64,000 bases of DNA, taken from positions 44,196,192 through 44,260,191 of the forward strand of contig OY754464.1 in the NCBI GenBank assembly GCA_963575645.1. The letters are read 5' to 3'. Below are positions 34,601 to 45,265 of the stretch, piece by piece; within the stretch, counting starts at the first letter, position 1, and the number at the start of each line of letters is the position of its first letter. The position numbers and the translations under genes were made by a program. The DNA is from Xanthostigma xanthostigma. Its lineage: Eukaryota > Arthropoda > Insecta > Raphidioptera > Raphidiidae. A model generated the notes under the pieces. It saw only the letters and a program-made list of their open reading frames with translations, ran no database searches and had not been told where the DNA came from.

Positions 34601-35200
34601 ATTTATAACTCAAGAACGGCTTAACTGATTTTAAATAACCTTTTTTTTGTTCGATTCGTCTCCAGGCAGAATAACACCTACGGTCGTTCGATTTTTGAAT
34701 TTTGGCCCCAGAGGGGAGCAATACAGAAAAAACGCTTATTACTCACTCAATTCAAATCAGATCTGTTCGAAACCTGTCTTAAACGAAAGAGGAGAAAATT
34801 TTACATAGATTTCGTACAACAGAATCTGCCGAAACAGTTTTTTTATACTCACTTATATAGAAAAATAGCTGTATAAATTCAATTTTGTCTAATACATCGC
34901 GCACCGCGATTCGGTTGTCTTTGTCTGCCACACAATGTAACATGGAAATTAGAGGATTGCATATGTCCAGTCTTAAAATGAAAACGGCTGCTATTTTTAA
35001 CATAGTAATTCAATTTTTTGACATTAGTATTTCATGAAATGCATCGCCTTCTAAGTTAACAATTTGAATAAATAATTATTAGAACATAATACTTTGTCAG
35101 ATGACGTCATTTTTGACATTTTTTACAATTCCAACACCACAAATGAGCGGATTGAAACAAAATTTTGGGAGAATGTTTTATATGTAAATATATATTATAT
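34601..35200 (-). repeat. composite repeat tail and cap, inverted
   Basis: The reverse complement of the plus-orientation tail and cap: CCCCAGAGGGGAGCAATACA (34701-34720), CGAAAGAGGAGAAAATTTTA (34783-34802), then CAAAATTTTGGGAGAATGTT near 35158. With 34196-34600 it makes a head-to-head inverted pair. Confidence 0.75.
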
Positions 35201-35204
35201 ATAT

Positions 35205-35209
35205 ATATA

Positions 35210-35257
<48 letters not shown>

Positions 35258-35262
35258 ATATA
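35205..35262. repeat. (ATT)n microsatellite
   Basis: About 17 ATT triplets following a TA tract. Confidence 0.95.
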
Positions 35263-35422
35263 TAGAGCCCTAATTTTTTTGAAAAAAAATAGCGCATGCG
35301 TAGAAGATATATATACGGTAAGGTTGTTTTTTTATGTAAATAAAATTGTCGACCAATTTTTCTCAGACCGAACGATATATTGACAAAAAATGATAAAATT
35401 ACAAATCAATATAACACAAGAT

Positions 35423-35454
35423 GACGTTTCGATCCGGATTTGGATCTTCTTCAG
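35423..35454 (-). ncRNA. hammerhead ribozyme-like core of the Penelope-like element
   Basis: The minus strand reads CTGAAGA, then a five-pair stem GATCC/GGATC with a six-base loop, then GAAAC and GTC. CUGANGA, stem II, GAAA and GUC are the conserved hammerhead core in the correct order. Helix III is effectively missing (GAAAC runs into GUC) and helix I next to the core is weak, so single-copy self-cleavage is doubtful; a dimeric form would be needed. Hammerhead motifs with minimal helix III are known from Penelope-like elements. Confidence 0.55.
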
Positions 35455-35630
35455 AAATATCTAAAAAATATAAAAAATAATTAATATTAAGTTATTTATT
35501 AACTAATAGATTGTACGTAAAATTGAAAGTTTGAAAGATAATGAAAAATTAATAACAAACAAAATTTATAAACCGTAGTCATGGATATCAAAGTATCCAT
35601 AAAGAAAAAATTATTTGAAAAAACAAAATA

Positions 35631-36110
35631 TTATTTCAAAATAATATCATAAATATTACTTAAATTTTCCGTATCTAATTGAGCATTAAGAGAGTTTTTA
35701 TTAGATTTTATATATAACATTTCCGAAATACTTCTTTTAAAATAATTACTTTCATTATCTAAAATTTTAACACTATCCCAATTAATTTTATGGTCGTAAT
35801 CAATTTTATGCTTAGTTACGACATTATGTTTATCAGGGAGTAGTTTATAATTGTTTTGATGCTCTTTAACACGTGTTTTAAGTGCTCTTTTTGTTTGCCC
35901 AATATAATTCATATTACAATCTTCATAACTAATTTTGTAAACAACATTATGTTTTTAATTTGTTTAGTTTATCCTTTCCCTTTTTAATAATTTTGTCTAG
36001 TTTATTATTTACATTATAAACTGTTTTTATATTTAAATTTTTAAGAAATGAATTAAATTTCTGAGAAATATTTTTGTAAAAAGGAATCACAATAAAAGGA
36101 CAATCGACAT
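35631..36110 (-). pseudogene. Penelope-like polyprotein C-terminus with GIY-YIG domain
   Basis: The upstream part on the minus strand reads VIPFYKNISQKFNSFLKN and VNNKLDKIIKKGKDKLNKLK, then a frame change near 35955, then HNVVYKISYEDCNMNYIGQT and KRALKTRVKEH. VYKI...YIG is the GIY-YIG signature as found in Penelope-like elements; Arg and His of KTRVKEH are kept. The last open frame is 94 codons (35631-35912). The reverse transcriptase core is gone. The product would be a nicking endonuclease for retrotransposition. Confidence 0.85.
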
Positions 36111-36179
36111 TATTAATATTGTTTTGTGGATTATGGTTTTTGGTTAATTTATTAATTCTAATTTTGTTTTTTTATGTAA

Positions 36180-36770
36180 TAAATGTATATTCTTCATACC
36201 GGTTTATTATACTATCTATTTTTGCGAGTAGTAATGATGTACTTTTAACAATGGTTTCTTATTCTATTTTACAAAAAGTTTTGTAAAATGGAAAGTCGGC
36301 GCATGCGCAGAAGATGTATATGTTAAAAATTGTTTTCATATAATAACGGTACACTTTTAGTAACGGTTTATTAGTCTGTCTACATTTACAAGAGTTTTGT
36401 AATTTTTTTGGGGAAAATCGGCGCATGCGCAAGAGACATTTATGCCATCGTTGTTTTTTATTTAATAATGGTGCATTTTTTATAATGGTTTATTATTCTA
36501 TTTTACAAGAAAGTTTTCGAAAAAGTTTTTGGGGAAAGTCGACGCATGCGCAGAAGAGACATATTTCATAAAGTTGTTTGTATATAATAATTAATAATGG
36601 TATACTTCTCATAACGGTTTATTATTCTATCTTCTTTTACAAGAGTTTTGTGAATTTTTTGGGGAAAATCTGCGCATGCGCAAAAGGGATTTATGTCATC
36701 GTTGTTTTTTATGTAATAATGAGAACGTTTTATAATGATTTATTATTCTGTTTTACAAGAAAGTTTTTTG
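36180..36770 (-). repeat. composite repeat tandem array, minus orientation
   Basis: About four units of 122-130 bp with GCGCATGCGC at 36299, 36421 and 36672 and ACGCATGCGC near 36543. Unit features such as ATAACGGTTTATTATTCTAT and TTTGGGGAAAATCGGCGCAT are the complement of the plus-orientation arrays. Confidence 0.9.
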
Positions 36771-36784
36771 GGTGTTCTTATGTA

Positions 36785-37199
36785 ATAAATTTAATAAAAT
36801 TTTACTGAACTAACGCTTTCGATTTTGGCGTTTCGGGGGACTTATCGGGGTGGTGTCGATACGATGGCGTTTTTTTTTTGCGCAGTGAAAAGGGGAGGGC
36901 GTTTCGGAAGAGTTCCTTAAAACAACGATAACGGGGTGGTTTTTGCGTTTTAAAATTCGCCAAAAGCAAATCGTTAATTTTGTAAACTGTTACCACCAAT
37001 TTTGCAGAATTTCCAATAACACAAAATATACGTTCTATCGCATCCGGATGAAACTAATAAACTAGGTATTGAACTTAATAAATTTTTTTTATTCATTTTA
37101 TAACTTAATAAAATCCTAAAGTATGTTTAGCTAAAAGTTAACACGGCATCCATTGACTGTTAGGCTGTTAGCGGTACGAAGTTCGCCGGGTCAGCTAGT
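36785..37199. other. unassigned; possible Helitron-like right end
   Basis: The interior is not recognised (G-rich stretches near 36835-36905). The end GGTACGAAGTTCGCCGGGTC followed by AGCTAGT resembles termini of common non-autonomous insect elements. No left end was found. Confidence 0.35.
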
Positions 37200-38088
37200 T
37201 TCTATATAAATGTGTACCTATATAAAAACTGATTGAGCAAATTTTGTTGTACGAAATGTATGTAAAATTTTTTCCTCTTTCGTATATGACAGGTTTCGAA
37301 GCGATCTGATTTAAATTGAGCGAATTATAAGCGAAAAGCTTCGTTTTTTCTGAATTGCTCCCCTCTGGAGCAAAAATTCAAAAATCGGGCGACGTTAGGA
37401 TCTAAATTACCCGAAGACAAATCGAACAAAAAAAGTTTTTTAAAATCAGTTAAGCCGTTTGGGCTGTACGCTGGATACAAAATTCGGGATCACAGATTCA
37501 CAGACAAACCGAGTACATATAAGCGCTTTAGCTTACGCTATTCGCGCCTAAAAACTGCGTTGATCGCCGAAAACCGCATCAAAATCGGTTTATTTATTCA
37601 AAAGATATGGTGTTCGAAAAATTCGTAAAAAAAATGGTTGTCTGTAAAGTCGGTTTACGGACGATAGTTTTACGTGATAACGTATTCCGTAATACATAAC
37701 CTAAACCTCCCAAAATTTGGTTTCAATCCGCTTATCCTTGGTGTCGGAATGATAAGAAATGTCAAAAGTGACGTTTGCAACTTACAAAGTATTATGTTCT
37801 AATAATAATTAGTTATTCCAATACTTAACTTAGCAGGCTTTGCATTTCACAATATACTAATGTCAAAAAATTGAATTAAACATTAGAAATGCAGCTGTTT
37901 TCATGTTAAGACAAGACATACGTTTGCTTCTAATTTCCATGTACGGCAAACAAAGACAACCGACCGCGTCGCGTCATGCATTACACAACATTGCATTTAT
38001 ACAGCTATTTTTCTATATAAATTTGTATAAAATATTTTTCTATATAAATTTGTATAAAAAAATATTGTCTGAAGACACAAGTAATTCA
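37200..38088 (+). repeat. composite repeat tail, repeat E fragment, cap
   Basis: Tail at 37205-37560 ending in TTAGCTTACGCTATTCGCGC; repeat E left end at 37635-37700; cap at 37705-37870 (TCCCAAAATTTGGTTTCAAT); then a shortened tail with a duplicated TTTCTATATAAATTTGTATA (38010-38057). Shadow frame 37903-38145 is not a gene. Confidence 0.7.
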
Positions 38089-38198
38089 AGAATTACAAGG
38101 CGCGAATTTTACATAATATACCCCAACGTTATGTTCGAAAATTGATGTATATTTTTAACGACACTTTGAGCTTAATAATATAATTTAATTAACTTAAT
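38089..38198 (+). repeat. composite repeat module C, copy II, left part
   Basis: CAAGTAATTCAAGAATTACA to TTAATTAACTTAAT. It continues at 44127 after the LINE insertion; the uninterrupted form is seen at 29827-30122. Confidence 0.85.
38187..38198 (+). repeat. target-site duplication of the I-group LINE, left
   Basis: AATTAACTTAAT, repeated at 44126-44137 directly after the LINE poly(A). The leading A is ambiguous with the tail. Confidence 0.85.
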
Positions 38199-38565
38199 GG
38201 AATTGTAATTATATGCCGAACGATATAGACGTGTTTAAATTCGCTCCTATAATTAATTAAATTCAGAGCAAACCTGTGATAAAATTGTGCTAAAACTTAT
38301 ATTACCTGTGAAATGAGTGTATCCTCAGCAACGATGTAAGTTTACAATAATTTATTATCTCATTTTCACTCAAACTTATCATTTCTAAATAAACTGCATT
38401 ATAATATAAAAATTTGCTTATTAAAAATCATAATATATATACAATAAGGTAATTTGGATTGAATAGCACGCGCGAGAGCGCGTGGCACTCCGTCTAAAAC
38501 AAGAAATAATCAAATTAACAAATCAATTAATTTGTCAATAGATAACTTTAACACACCCAAATAAA

Positions 38566-40107
38566 ATGAATAACCAAACTAAAAATAACCCACTAACAAA
38601 TCAAACCAAAAATTTAAAAAATAACCAAACAAATATAAAATCTTCTTCTAGTAAAGAACAAAAAGAACCTACAAATATATCTAGGGGGCCATATAATAAT
38701 TCCAGCCCTTCCCAAATCAACAAAATAACCTCTCAACCTGAAAATGATTTAAAAAGCTTACCCGGCCCATCCCACACAGTACTTGATGTTCCATCATCTC
38801 CAACCCCACACAAATCATACTCTGAAGCAACCATCCAAAAAACCAAGCCTACAAAAGAAAATGCCATAGTATTACCTGCCTTTGACGGTCCAGCCTTGAT
38901 TGAATACATTGAAGCCGTGGGTGAAATAGTCCGACCCGACAACATCACGCATGCCTTTAAGATGTCACAAGATCGAATCTGCATTTACCTGAAAAATAAA
39001 AAATTAGTTAATGATTTCGTAACACAATATCCTTCAGTTAACGTAAGAAACAAAACAATACCAACACGACGCCTGATAAATACGGGGGTAAAACTAATAA
39101 TATCAGGAATACACCCCACAATTGAAGATACCGATTTAGAGGAAGCTTTTAAAAAGCACAATATCAAAACACTAACAAAAATTTCAGATATCAGAATCTT
39201 CACTAACAATATAAAATATCAACACATTAAATCAGCTAGAAAAATGACATTTATAAACCCAATTAGCAATATTCCAACTTCAATTGAAGTCGAATCAGAT
39301 GGCGAAATTCACAAAATATTCCTCAGTATTGAAGAAAATAAATGCCGTTATTGTGAATCGAGTACCCACTCATCCCAAAGATGCTCAAAGAAAGAGGAAA
39401 CTCTTAACACGACAATAATTGATCAGGACGCAGAAAGTACTATACCGGACAAACCGACGCAAGATTCCAGATCAGACGAGAATACGATAACAACGGTAGC
39501 TTTGATTCATTCTATACCAAATAAAAATGTAAACAAACCTAGACAGACATCAGTAAATGAAGACAGAGAGGAACGCAACTACACAATGGAGTACGAATCT
39601 ACTACTCTACTGAAACGTCCCCATATTTCGTCATCTTCTGAAAATTCTCCTATTTTAGATGAACGAACATCGCATGCACCCGTTTTTTTGCAAAACAATG
39701 AAGTCCAAGAAGACGATGGAATATTTATTAAGCCTAGCCAGACTCCGAAACAAGTTACTAAAAAACAAAAGAAAACTATAAAATTCAAATGTCCCAATCC
39801 AGACACCTTAGAAACACAAACAAAAAACTTAAAAGAAATCATGGACAAAAACAAGCAACAATTCCTTATAAATTACGAACAATTAATAAAAATTTTAACA
39901 CGAGCAGACAACGTTGAAGACATGATGAAAGGTATAAACAAATATACACAAGATCCGGAAGATATTGTGGATGTACTTCACAAATTATATCCAGAACTAC
40001 AAAATAAACAAGCAAAAGCCACTTTTACCAGATTTATAAGAAAAATAAAAAAATCAACAGATACCACATCTGAAGAATACAACTCAACAACAGAAGAGGA
40101 CCAGTAA
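38566..40107 (+). CDS. LINE ORF1 protein (gag-like), 513 aa
   Basis: The RNA-binding, nucleocapsid-like protein of the I-group LINE. The N-terminal 90 residues are polar, rich in Asn, Thr, Gln and Ser. Residues about 100-250 form a folded region (ENAIVLPAFDGPALIEYIEA, then GVKLIISGIHPTIEDTDLEE) resembling the RRM-like part of I-type ORF1 proteins. One zinc knuckle, CX2CX4HX4C, lies at about residues 260-273 (CRYCESSTHSSQRC). The C-terminal half is low complexity with basic stretches (KKQKKTIKFK). ATG at 38566 is the first in the frame. ORF2 starts 107 bp after the stop in another frame across an A-rich spacer, so ORF2 is probably reached by reinitiation. No internal stop. Confidence 0.85.
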   Translation: MNNQTKNNPLTNQTKNLKNNQTNIKSSSSKEQKEPTNISRGPYNNSSPSQINKITSQPENDLKSLPGPSHTVLDVPSSPTPHKSYSEATIQKTKPTKENAIVLPAFDGPALIEYIEAVGEIVRPDNITHAFKMSQDRICIYLKNKKLVNDFVTQYPSVNVRNKTIPTRRLINTGVKLIISGIHPTIEDTDLEEAFKKHNIKTLTKISDIRIFTNNIKYQHIKSARKMTFINPISNIPTSIEVESDGEIHKIFLSIEENKCRYCESSTHSSQRCSKKEETLNTTIIDQDAESTIPDKPTQDSRSDENTITTVALIHSIPNKNVNKPRQTSVNEDREERNYTMEYESTTLLKRPHISSSSENSPILDERTSHAPVFLQNNEVQEDDGIFIKPSQTPKQVTKKQKKTIKFKCPNPDTLETQTKNLKEIMDKNKQQFLINYEQLIKILTRADNVEDMMKGINKYTQDPEDIVDVLHKLYPELQNKQAKATFTRFIRKIKKSTDTTSEEYNSTTEEDQ

Positions 40108-40214
40108 AGACAAATAAAATATAATAAAAAAAAAATAAAAAAAAATAAAAAAAAAAAAATAAATAAATAAATAAATAAGTAAATAAAATTTTAATATCCA
40201 CAGACTAAGCAAGG
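40108..40214 (+). other. A-rich spacer between LINE ORF1 and ORF2
   Basis: Mostly A with T or G interruptions, including an AAAT/AAATAAAT run. It is an internal part of the element, not a tail, since ORF2 follows. Confidence 0.8.
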
Positions 40215-43200
40215 ATGCTGATTCTTCAATGGAATCTAAACGGATATTATAATAACTACATTGAACTGAAACAACTAATAACATATTACCAACCTCAAAT
40301 AATCGCACTTCAGGAAACACATCTACTTCCAAGAGACAAAGTAAATTTAAAAGGATACTCTAACGTTAGATTAGATGATACAAATGGTATTAGGGCAAAA
40401 GGAGGAACGATCATATTTATTAAAAATAATGTTCATCATTCACCGTTGGCTTTACAAACTGACCTACAAGTAGTAGCAACGTCGATCCATTTACAAGATA
40501 ATCTTCAGTTTACTATCGGTAATATCTACATCCCGCCTGACATAAATATCTATAGTAATGATCTAGACAACATTATAAATCAACTACCGTATCCTTTTAT
40601 TTTACTAGGAGACTTTAATGCCCACAGTGGATTATGGGATAATAACGGAACAAACTACAAAGGGAAAATAATTGAAAAAATACTCCTCGAAAATACGGAT
40701 ATCTGTCTTATAAATAATGGACTACCGACACATATGAGTACGGCAACTGGAAACCAATCTACCATAGACCTGACTCTAACCACAACCAACCTAGCCTCAA
40801 TACTCCAATGGAACACCCACCCGGACACCTGCAATAGCGACCATTTTCCCATAATAATAGACAGAACTATCCATAATAATACTAAACAACTAAATAGTAA
40901 ATTAAATTTCAAGAAAGCAGACTGGGAAACATTCTCCAATTTAATAAACTTTAACCTTAATACGGATGAACCATTGGATAGATTAAATCACATATATGAA
41001 GTTATAAAAAATGCGCAAGACAAAGCCATTCCCAAGTGCGTAATTAAGACAAAATCAGTTCCCTGGTGGAACAACGATATAGCGGAAGCAATAAAAGCTA
41101 GGAAAAAAACTTTGAGAAGATACCAAAAATTTCAATCCTTGGAGCTAAAAATACAATACAAAAAAGCAAGAGCTAAGGTCAGATTCCTTACAAAAAAAGC
41201 AAAAAAAGAAAGCTGGCAACAGTTTATAACCACTATAAATGCTAGTACCCCCTCGAAACAAATATGGCAGACAATAAACAAAATTAGAAGTAAAAATAAC
41301 GTAACAAGCATACCTGCCATCATGCACAATAATAAATTACTAACAAACCCGAAGAAAATCACAAACTCTTTCGCCATATATTTTGAAAAAATCTCAAGCG
41401 ACGAAACAATAGACTCTAATACTCTAATTAACAAACAACTTTTGAACACCACTCAGTGGGATTTCAACTGCTCCAAAAACGAAGAATATAATTCCGATTT
41501 TTCATTAACAGAACTAACATCAGCAATATATAGAATTAAGAAGAATACTCCAGGACCCGACAATCTATTTCCGGAATTACTAAAACATATTCCCTTAAAT
41601 CAACTTTCCTATATATTAACCACTATAAATAGGCTATGGGAAAATGACATCCTTCCCATGCAATGGAAAAAATCAATAATAATCCCCATACTTAAACCGG
41701 ACAAAAACCAACTTCTACCGAACAATTACCGCCCAATTTCTTTAACTAGCGCATTATGTAAAATATTCGAACGAATGGTTACCGAAAGACTCCAATGGAT
41801 CCTAGATACAAATAATCTCTTAACTAAATATCAATATGGATTTAGGAAAAATAGATCTATTTTAGACGTGCACACAATCTTTACCACGGAAATATTGAAT
41901 GCTTTCGTATCCAAACAATACGTTATCGCTATCTTTTTTGATATCAATAAAGCTTACGATCGAATATGGAAACAAGTAATATTTGACCAATTACATAAAT
42001 GGGGCCTACGAGGACATCTACCGTTGTTTATTCAAAATTTTCTTACTGACCGAAAATTCAAAATCAGAGTTACTGACACCTATTCAGAAACTGGGCAACT
42101 TGAAAATGGCATTCCTCAAGGGTCCGTCTTAAGTCCTACCCTCTTTAACATTGCCATAAATACCATAAGCGATTTATTCCAACCCCCCATCCAGCATCAT
42201 ATTTATGCTGACGACCTCATAATTTATATGAGAGCTAAAGATTTAAATTACGCACAAAGAAAAATTCAAACAACCTTAGATAAATTAAGTGAATGGGCAA
42301 ACATAAAAGGCTTAAGCTTTAATACTGAAAAAACAGTGTGCATGAACTTTAATAAGAAATCGACACCTACTAATAAAAATCCGGTACTTAGACTCAACAA
42401 TAATAAATTGCAGTTTAAATCCGAAAAAACATTTCTCGGGCTAATATATGACACAAAACTGTCTTGGGAAAAACATATAAATCATATTAAAACAAAAGCT
42501 ACATTAAAACTAAATTTATTAAAAGTGTTAAGCAAACAAAACTGGGGAGCCGATAGAACCAGTCTCTTAAAAATGCATAAAACACTAGTGTTACCAATTT
42601 TAGACTTTGGATGCTCAATTTACAACTCTGCATCAAACTCAACACTTAAAAAACTGGATTCAGTTCACCATCTAGGAATTCGCCTTGCGACTGGAGCTTT
42701 TCACACCAGCCCATCTTTAAGCTTATGCAGCGAAGCAGGAGAACCTCCATTAAAATATAGACGAGAAAAATTATGCATGCGTCACACTCTAAAAATATCT
42801 TCTCAAATGCAACATCCGATCAGAAACATGATTATTAAACCTCAATATAAAGATCTATTTAACAAACAAAAGAGAATTAAAAAACCTTACTATCAATATA
42901 TTAATAATTTGGATCCGAATCAAGTCATGTCCTACACTAACATAGAATTCCCGCCATGGAAAGTACCTCAGATCAGGCTAATAGAAACCCTACATAACTC
43001 CCTTAAAGAAACTACTCACCCATCATTTTACAATAAAGAATTCCTAAGCATAATAAATGAATACAATGAATTTACTAAAATATATACGGATGGTTCAAAA
43101 AGGAACGATAAAGTGGCATGTGCCTATCGAATAGACGATGACTCTAAGCAAAGCTACTCACTACCAGGACTCTACAGCATTTACTCGGCAGAACTTTATG

Positions 43201-43895
43201 CAATTTTGATGGCTCTAAACGAAATTCAGAGAAGACCGCCAAATAAATATATAGTATGTACCGATTCATGGAGTACTATCTGCGCTCTGAAGAAAAAAGA
43301 TGACAAATGTAACCCAATATTAAAGAAAATACTTAATATGTTATATAACCTAACCTGTCCACTCAACAACATAATCATATTTTTTTGGATACCGAGCCAC
43401 TGCGGAATTTTAGGAAATGAACTGGTCGACGAAGATGCTAAACTACGGACTTTGACTGAGGATACCGCCATAACTAATGAGATCCCACTAACAGACATGA
43501 TAAATTCACATCTAACAAAGATAATAGAAGACTGGAACATCAGCTGGAATAATATTACAAACAACAAGCTGAGAGAAATTAAGCCAGACACCAAAAAATG
43601 GAACACATCAACACAAACTCAACGGAAAAAGGAAGTAATACTTACCCGAATAAGGATTGGCCACACACTACTTACTCATTCATATCTGTTAAAAGGCGAA
43701 CAACCTCAAAAGTGTCAAACATGCGACCAACAGATAACAATAAAACATATATTAACAGAATGTTTGAATTATCAGAACGAAAGAAAAATAACAAACTTAC
43801 CCAATACTATAGAAGAAATACTACAGGATGAAGACGCTAGTACTGCCAGAGTTCTAAAATTCCTGGAAATTACAAACCTGAAAAATAAAATTTGA
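40215..43895 (+). CDS. LINE ORF2: endonuclease, reverse transcriptase, RNase H; 1226 aa
   Basis: Carries out target-primed reverse transcription. Residues 1-225: APE-type endonuclease with QWNLNG, LQETHLL, LLGDFNAHSGLWD, STIDLTLT and SDHFPI. About 430-740: reverse transcriptase with NNYRPISLTSALCKIFERMV, YQYGFRKNRS, FFDINKAYDRIW (catalytic Asp about 576), GIPQGSVLSPTLFN and YADDL (about 664-668). About 950-1090: RNase H with YTDGS (Asp about 959), SAELYAI, TDSWS and WIPSHCGILGNE. About 1167-1183: CX2CX7HX4C cluster. All catalytic residues expected for these domains are visible and there is no internal stop, so the protein may be functional. Minus-strand frames over this region are shadows. 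Confidence 0.92.
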   Translation: MLILQWNLNGYYNNYIELKQLITYYQPQIIALQETHLLPRDKVNLKGYSNVRLDDTNGIRAKGGTIIFIKNNVHHSPLALQTDLQVVATSIHLQDNLQFTIGNIYIPPDINIYSNDLDNIINQLPYPFILLGDFNAHSGLWDNNGTNYKGKIIEKILLENTDICLINNGLPTHMSTATGNQSTIDLTLTTTNLASILQWNTHPDTCNSDHFPIIIDRTIHNNTKQLNSKLNFKKADWETFSNLINFNLNTDEPLDRLNHIYEVIKNAQDKAIPKCVIKTKSVPWWNNDIAEAIKARKKTLRRYQKFQSLELKIQYKKARAKVRFLTKKAKKESWQQFITTINASTPSKQIWQTINKIRSKNNVTSIPAIMHNNKLLTNPKKITNSFAIYFEKISSDETIDSNTLINKQLLNTTQWDFNCSKNEEYNSDFSLTELTSAIYRIKKNTPGPDNLFPELLKHIPLNQLSYILTTINRLWENDILPMQWKKSIIIPILKPDKNQLLPNNYRPISLTSALCKIFERMVTERLQWILDTNNLLTKYQYGFRKNRSILDVHTIFTTEILNAFVSKQYVIAIFFDINKAYDRIWKQVIFDQLHKWGLRGHLPLFIQNFLTDRKFKIRVTDTYSETGQLENGIPQGSVLSPTLFNIAINTISDLFQPPIQHHIYADDLIIYMRAKDLNYAQRKIQTTLDKLSEWANIKGLSFNTEKTVCMNFNKKSTPTNKNPVLRLNNNKLQFKSEKTFLGLIYDTKLSWEKHINHIKTKATLKLNLLKVLSKQNWGADRTSLLKMHKTLVLPILDFGCSIYNSASNSTLKKLDSVHHLGIRLATGAFHTSPSLSLCSEAGEPPLKYRREKLCMRHTLKISSQMQHPIRNMIIKPQYKDLFNKQKRIKKPYYQYINNLDPNQVMSYTNIEFPPWKVPQIRLIETLHNSLKETTHPSFYNKEFLSIINEYNEFTKIYTDGSKRNDKVACAYRIDDDSKQSYSLPGLYSIYSAELYAILMALNEIQRRPPNKYIVCTDSWSTICALKKKDDKCNPILKKILNMLYNLTCPLNNIIIFFWIPSHCGILGNELVDEDAKLRTLTEDTAITNEIPLTDMINSHLTKIIEDWNISWNNITNNKLREIKPDTKKWNTSTQTQRKKEVILTRIRIGHTLLTHSYLLKGEQPQKCQTCDQQITIKHILTECLNYQNERKITNLPNTIEEILQDEDASTARVLKFLEITNLKNKI

Positions 43896-44126
43896 AACTA
43901 ATTAAAATCAATTTATATTATATATATATATTATATATGTATGTATGGATATGTAGGAATGTATGCGTGAAGTATGAATGAGAGTGTGCATGTGTCAGTG
44001 TATATGCGTATTATGTATATAATCATACTTACCTATACCACATATTATTACCCCATATTGAATATTTTTTTATAGTGCATATAGCCTGTGTTGCTGAGCA
44101 CTTATTTTATTAAAAAAAAAAAAAAA

Positions 44127-44336
44127 ATTAACTTAATCTAATAAAAAAATAACAGTTGAAAGTATTGAAACACAGAAAGGAAAAAATCATTTTAATAATT
44201 TATTAATAATTAATTTAGGTTCATAAATATAAAAGCGTTAGCTGTAAACTCTATGATCGTTTATTAGTCACAATCAATAATATAATTGTGACCCTAAATT
44301 ATAAAAATTATATTTTCTTTTTGGTACATTTCAATA
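44127..44336 (+). repeat. composite repeat module C, copy II, right part
   Basis: It resumes with ATTAACTTAATCTAATAA and runs to TTTCTTTTTGGTACAT, matching 29937-30122. Confidence 0.85.
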
Positions 44337-44880
44337 AAAACTTTCTTTTTATTAGTATTTTATTTTTCTTGTTTTTATAGTCTTTCAAAATTTTAACTAT
44401 TATGACATTAAATTATAAAAATTATTTGATTATTTTATTCAAGATGGTTGAGAAGGAAAAGGTATTCCGTCATCTTGGGGCATCCGCCATATTGGATATA
44501 TACATTGTCACCAGACTTGCTGTGTGTGAAATTTCAAAGCTTTAGTTAATTTAATCTAGTCGAACAAATTGCAGCAATTAGATTATGGGGCCTTTCCAAC
44601 TAATAAATTATAATATTGACATTTGACATATAATAACAAAGAAAATAAAATTTCCGTTAACGCGTATAGTAACGCGTATATAGTTACCACTAAATATTAT
44701 AAAATTTGCTGTTCGTGTTCATGGTTTTCTATATGTTATCACGTTATGATGTTAAAAATAAACAAAGAATGCTTGTCAAATACCTAACTAACATCTACGG
44801 AACAAACTAACATTAGATTTTTTTTATTTTCAAAATATTTCTGAAACTAAGTACAAATTTAGAAAAACACATTTTTTCAT
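44337..44880 (+). repeat. composite repeat module D, copy II, uninterrupted
   Basis: It matches 31276-31568 plus 32459-32690, providing the empty site for fold-back FB6 near 44617 (GACATTTGACATATAATAAC). Confidence 0.85.
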
Positions 44881-45265
44881 GACTATCTTGTAAAAATATA
44901 CAGGCTAATAAACTGTTATGACATGTAAGTATATCATAATTATAAAAAAAAACAACATTGAAAGGTAGGTACTTCTTTCTCTGTTGCGCATGCGCCGATT
45001 TTCCCGAAAAATAAATTACAAAACTTTCTTGTAAAACATATAGAATAATAATCCGTTATGAAAAGTTTACTATTATTATATAAAAAACATCATAGCATAT
45101 AATATCTTTTGCGCATGCGCCGATTATCCCCAAAAAAAATTACAAAAATTTCTAGTAAAATATGCAGAATAATAAGCCGTTATAAAAACTATATTATTGT
45201 TTTATAAAACAACATTATAAAAGATATACTCTTTTGCGCATGCGCCGATGTTCCCCAAAAAACAA
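44880..45265 (+). repeat. composite repeat tandem array, copy II
   Basis: Three units with GCGCATGCGC at 44986, 45111 and 45236, spaced exactly 125 bp. Each is followed by CGATTTTCCC or a close form and preceded by CTCTTTTGC or CTCTGTTGC. Confidence 0.9.

Larger units (their letters stand above)
35338..36172 (-). mobile_element. Penelope-like element, 5'-truncated
   Basis: Read on the minus strand: the end of a coding region including a GIY-YIG endonuclease domain, then a terminal region (35345-35620) with a hammerhead-like motif and an end GTCGACAATTTTATTTA shared with the insertion at 20035-20460. The reverse transcriptase is absent. Flanks are composite-repeat tandem units on both sides (up to 35340 and from 36173), indicating insertion into that array. 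Confidence 0.8.
38199..44126 (+). mobile_element. full-length I-group non-LTR retrotransposon, about 5.9 kb
   Basis: Flanked by an 11-12 bp target duplication (38187-38198, 44126-44137) and ending in a poly(A) of about 15. Structure: 5' UTR 38199-38565, ORF1, an A-rich spacer, ORF2, and a 3' UTR (43896-44110) with TA and TATG tracts. Both frames are open from start to stop. Endonuclease, RT, RNase H and a C-terminal zinc cluster plus an ORF1 with a CCHC knuckle place it in the I group (I or Nimb clade). It looks recently inserted and possibly competent. Confidence 0.9.

Noticed and set aside
38733-43606. Minus-strand frames across the LINE
   Set aside because: Hydrophobic, low-complexity shadows of ORF1 and ORF2.
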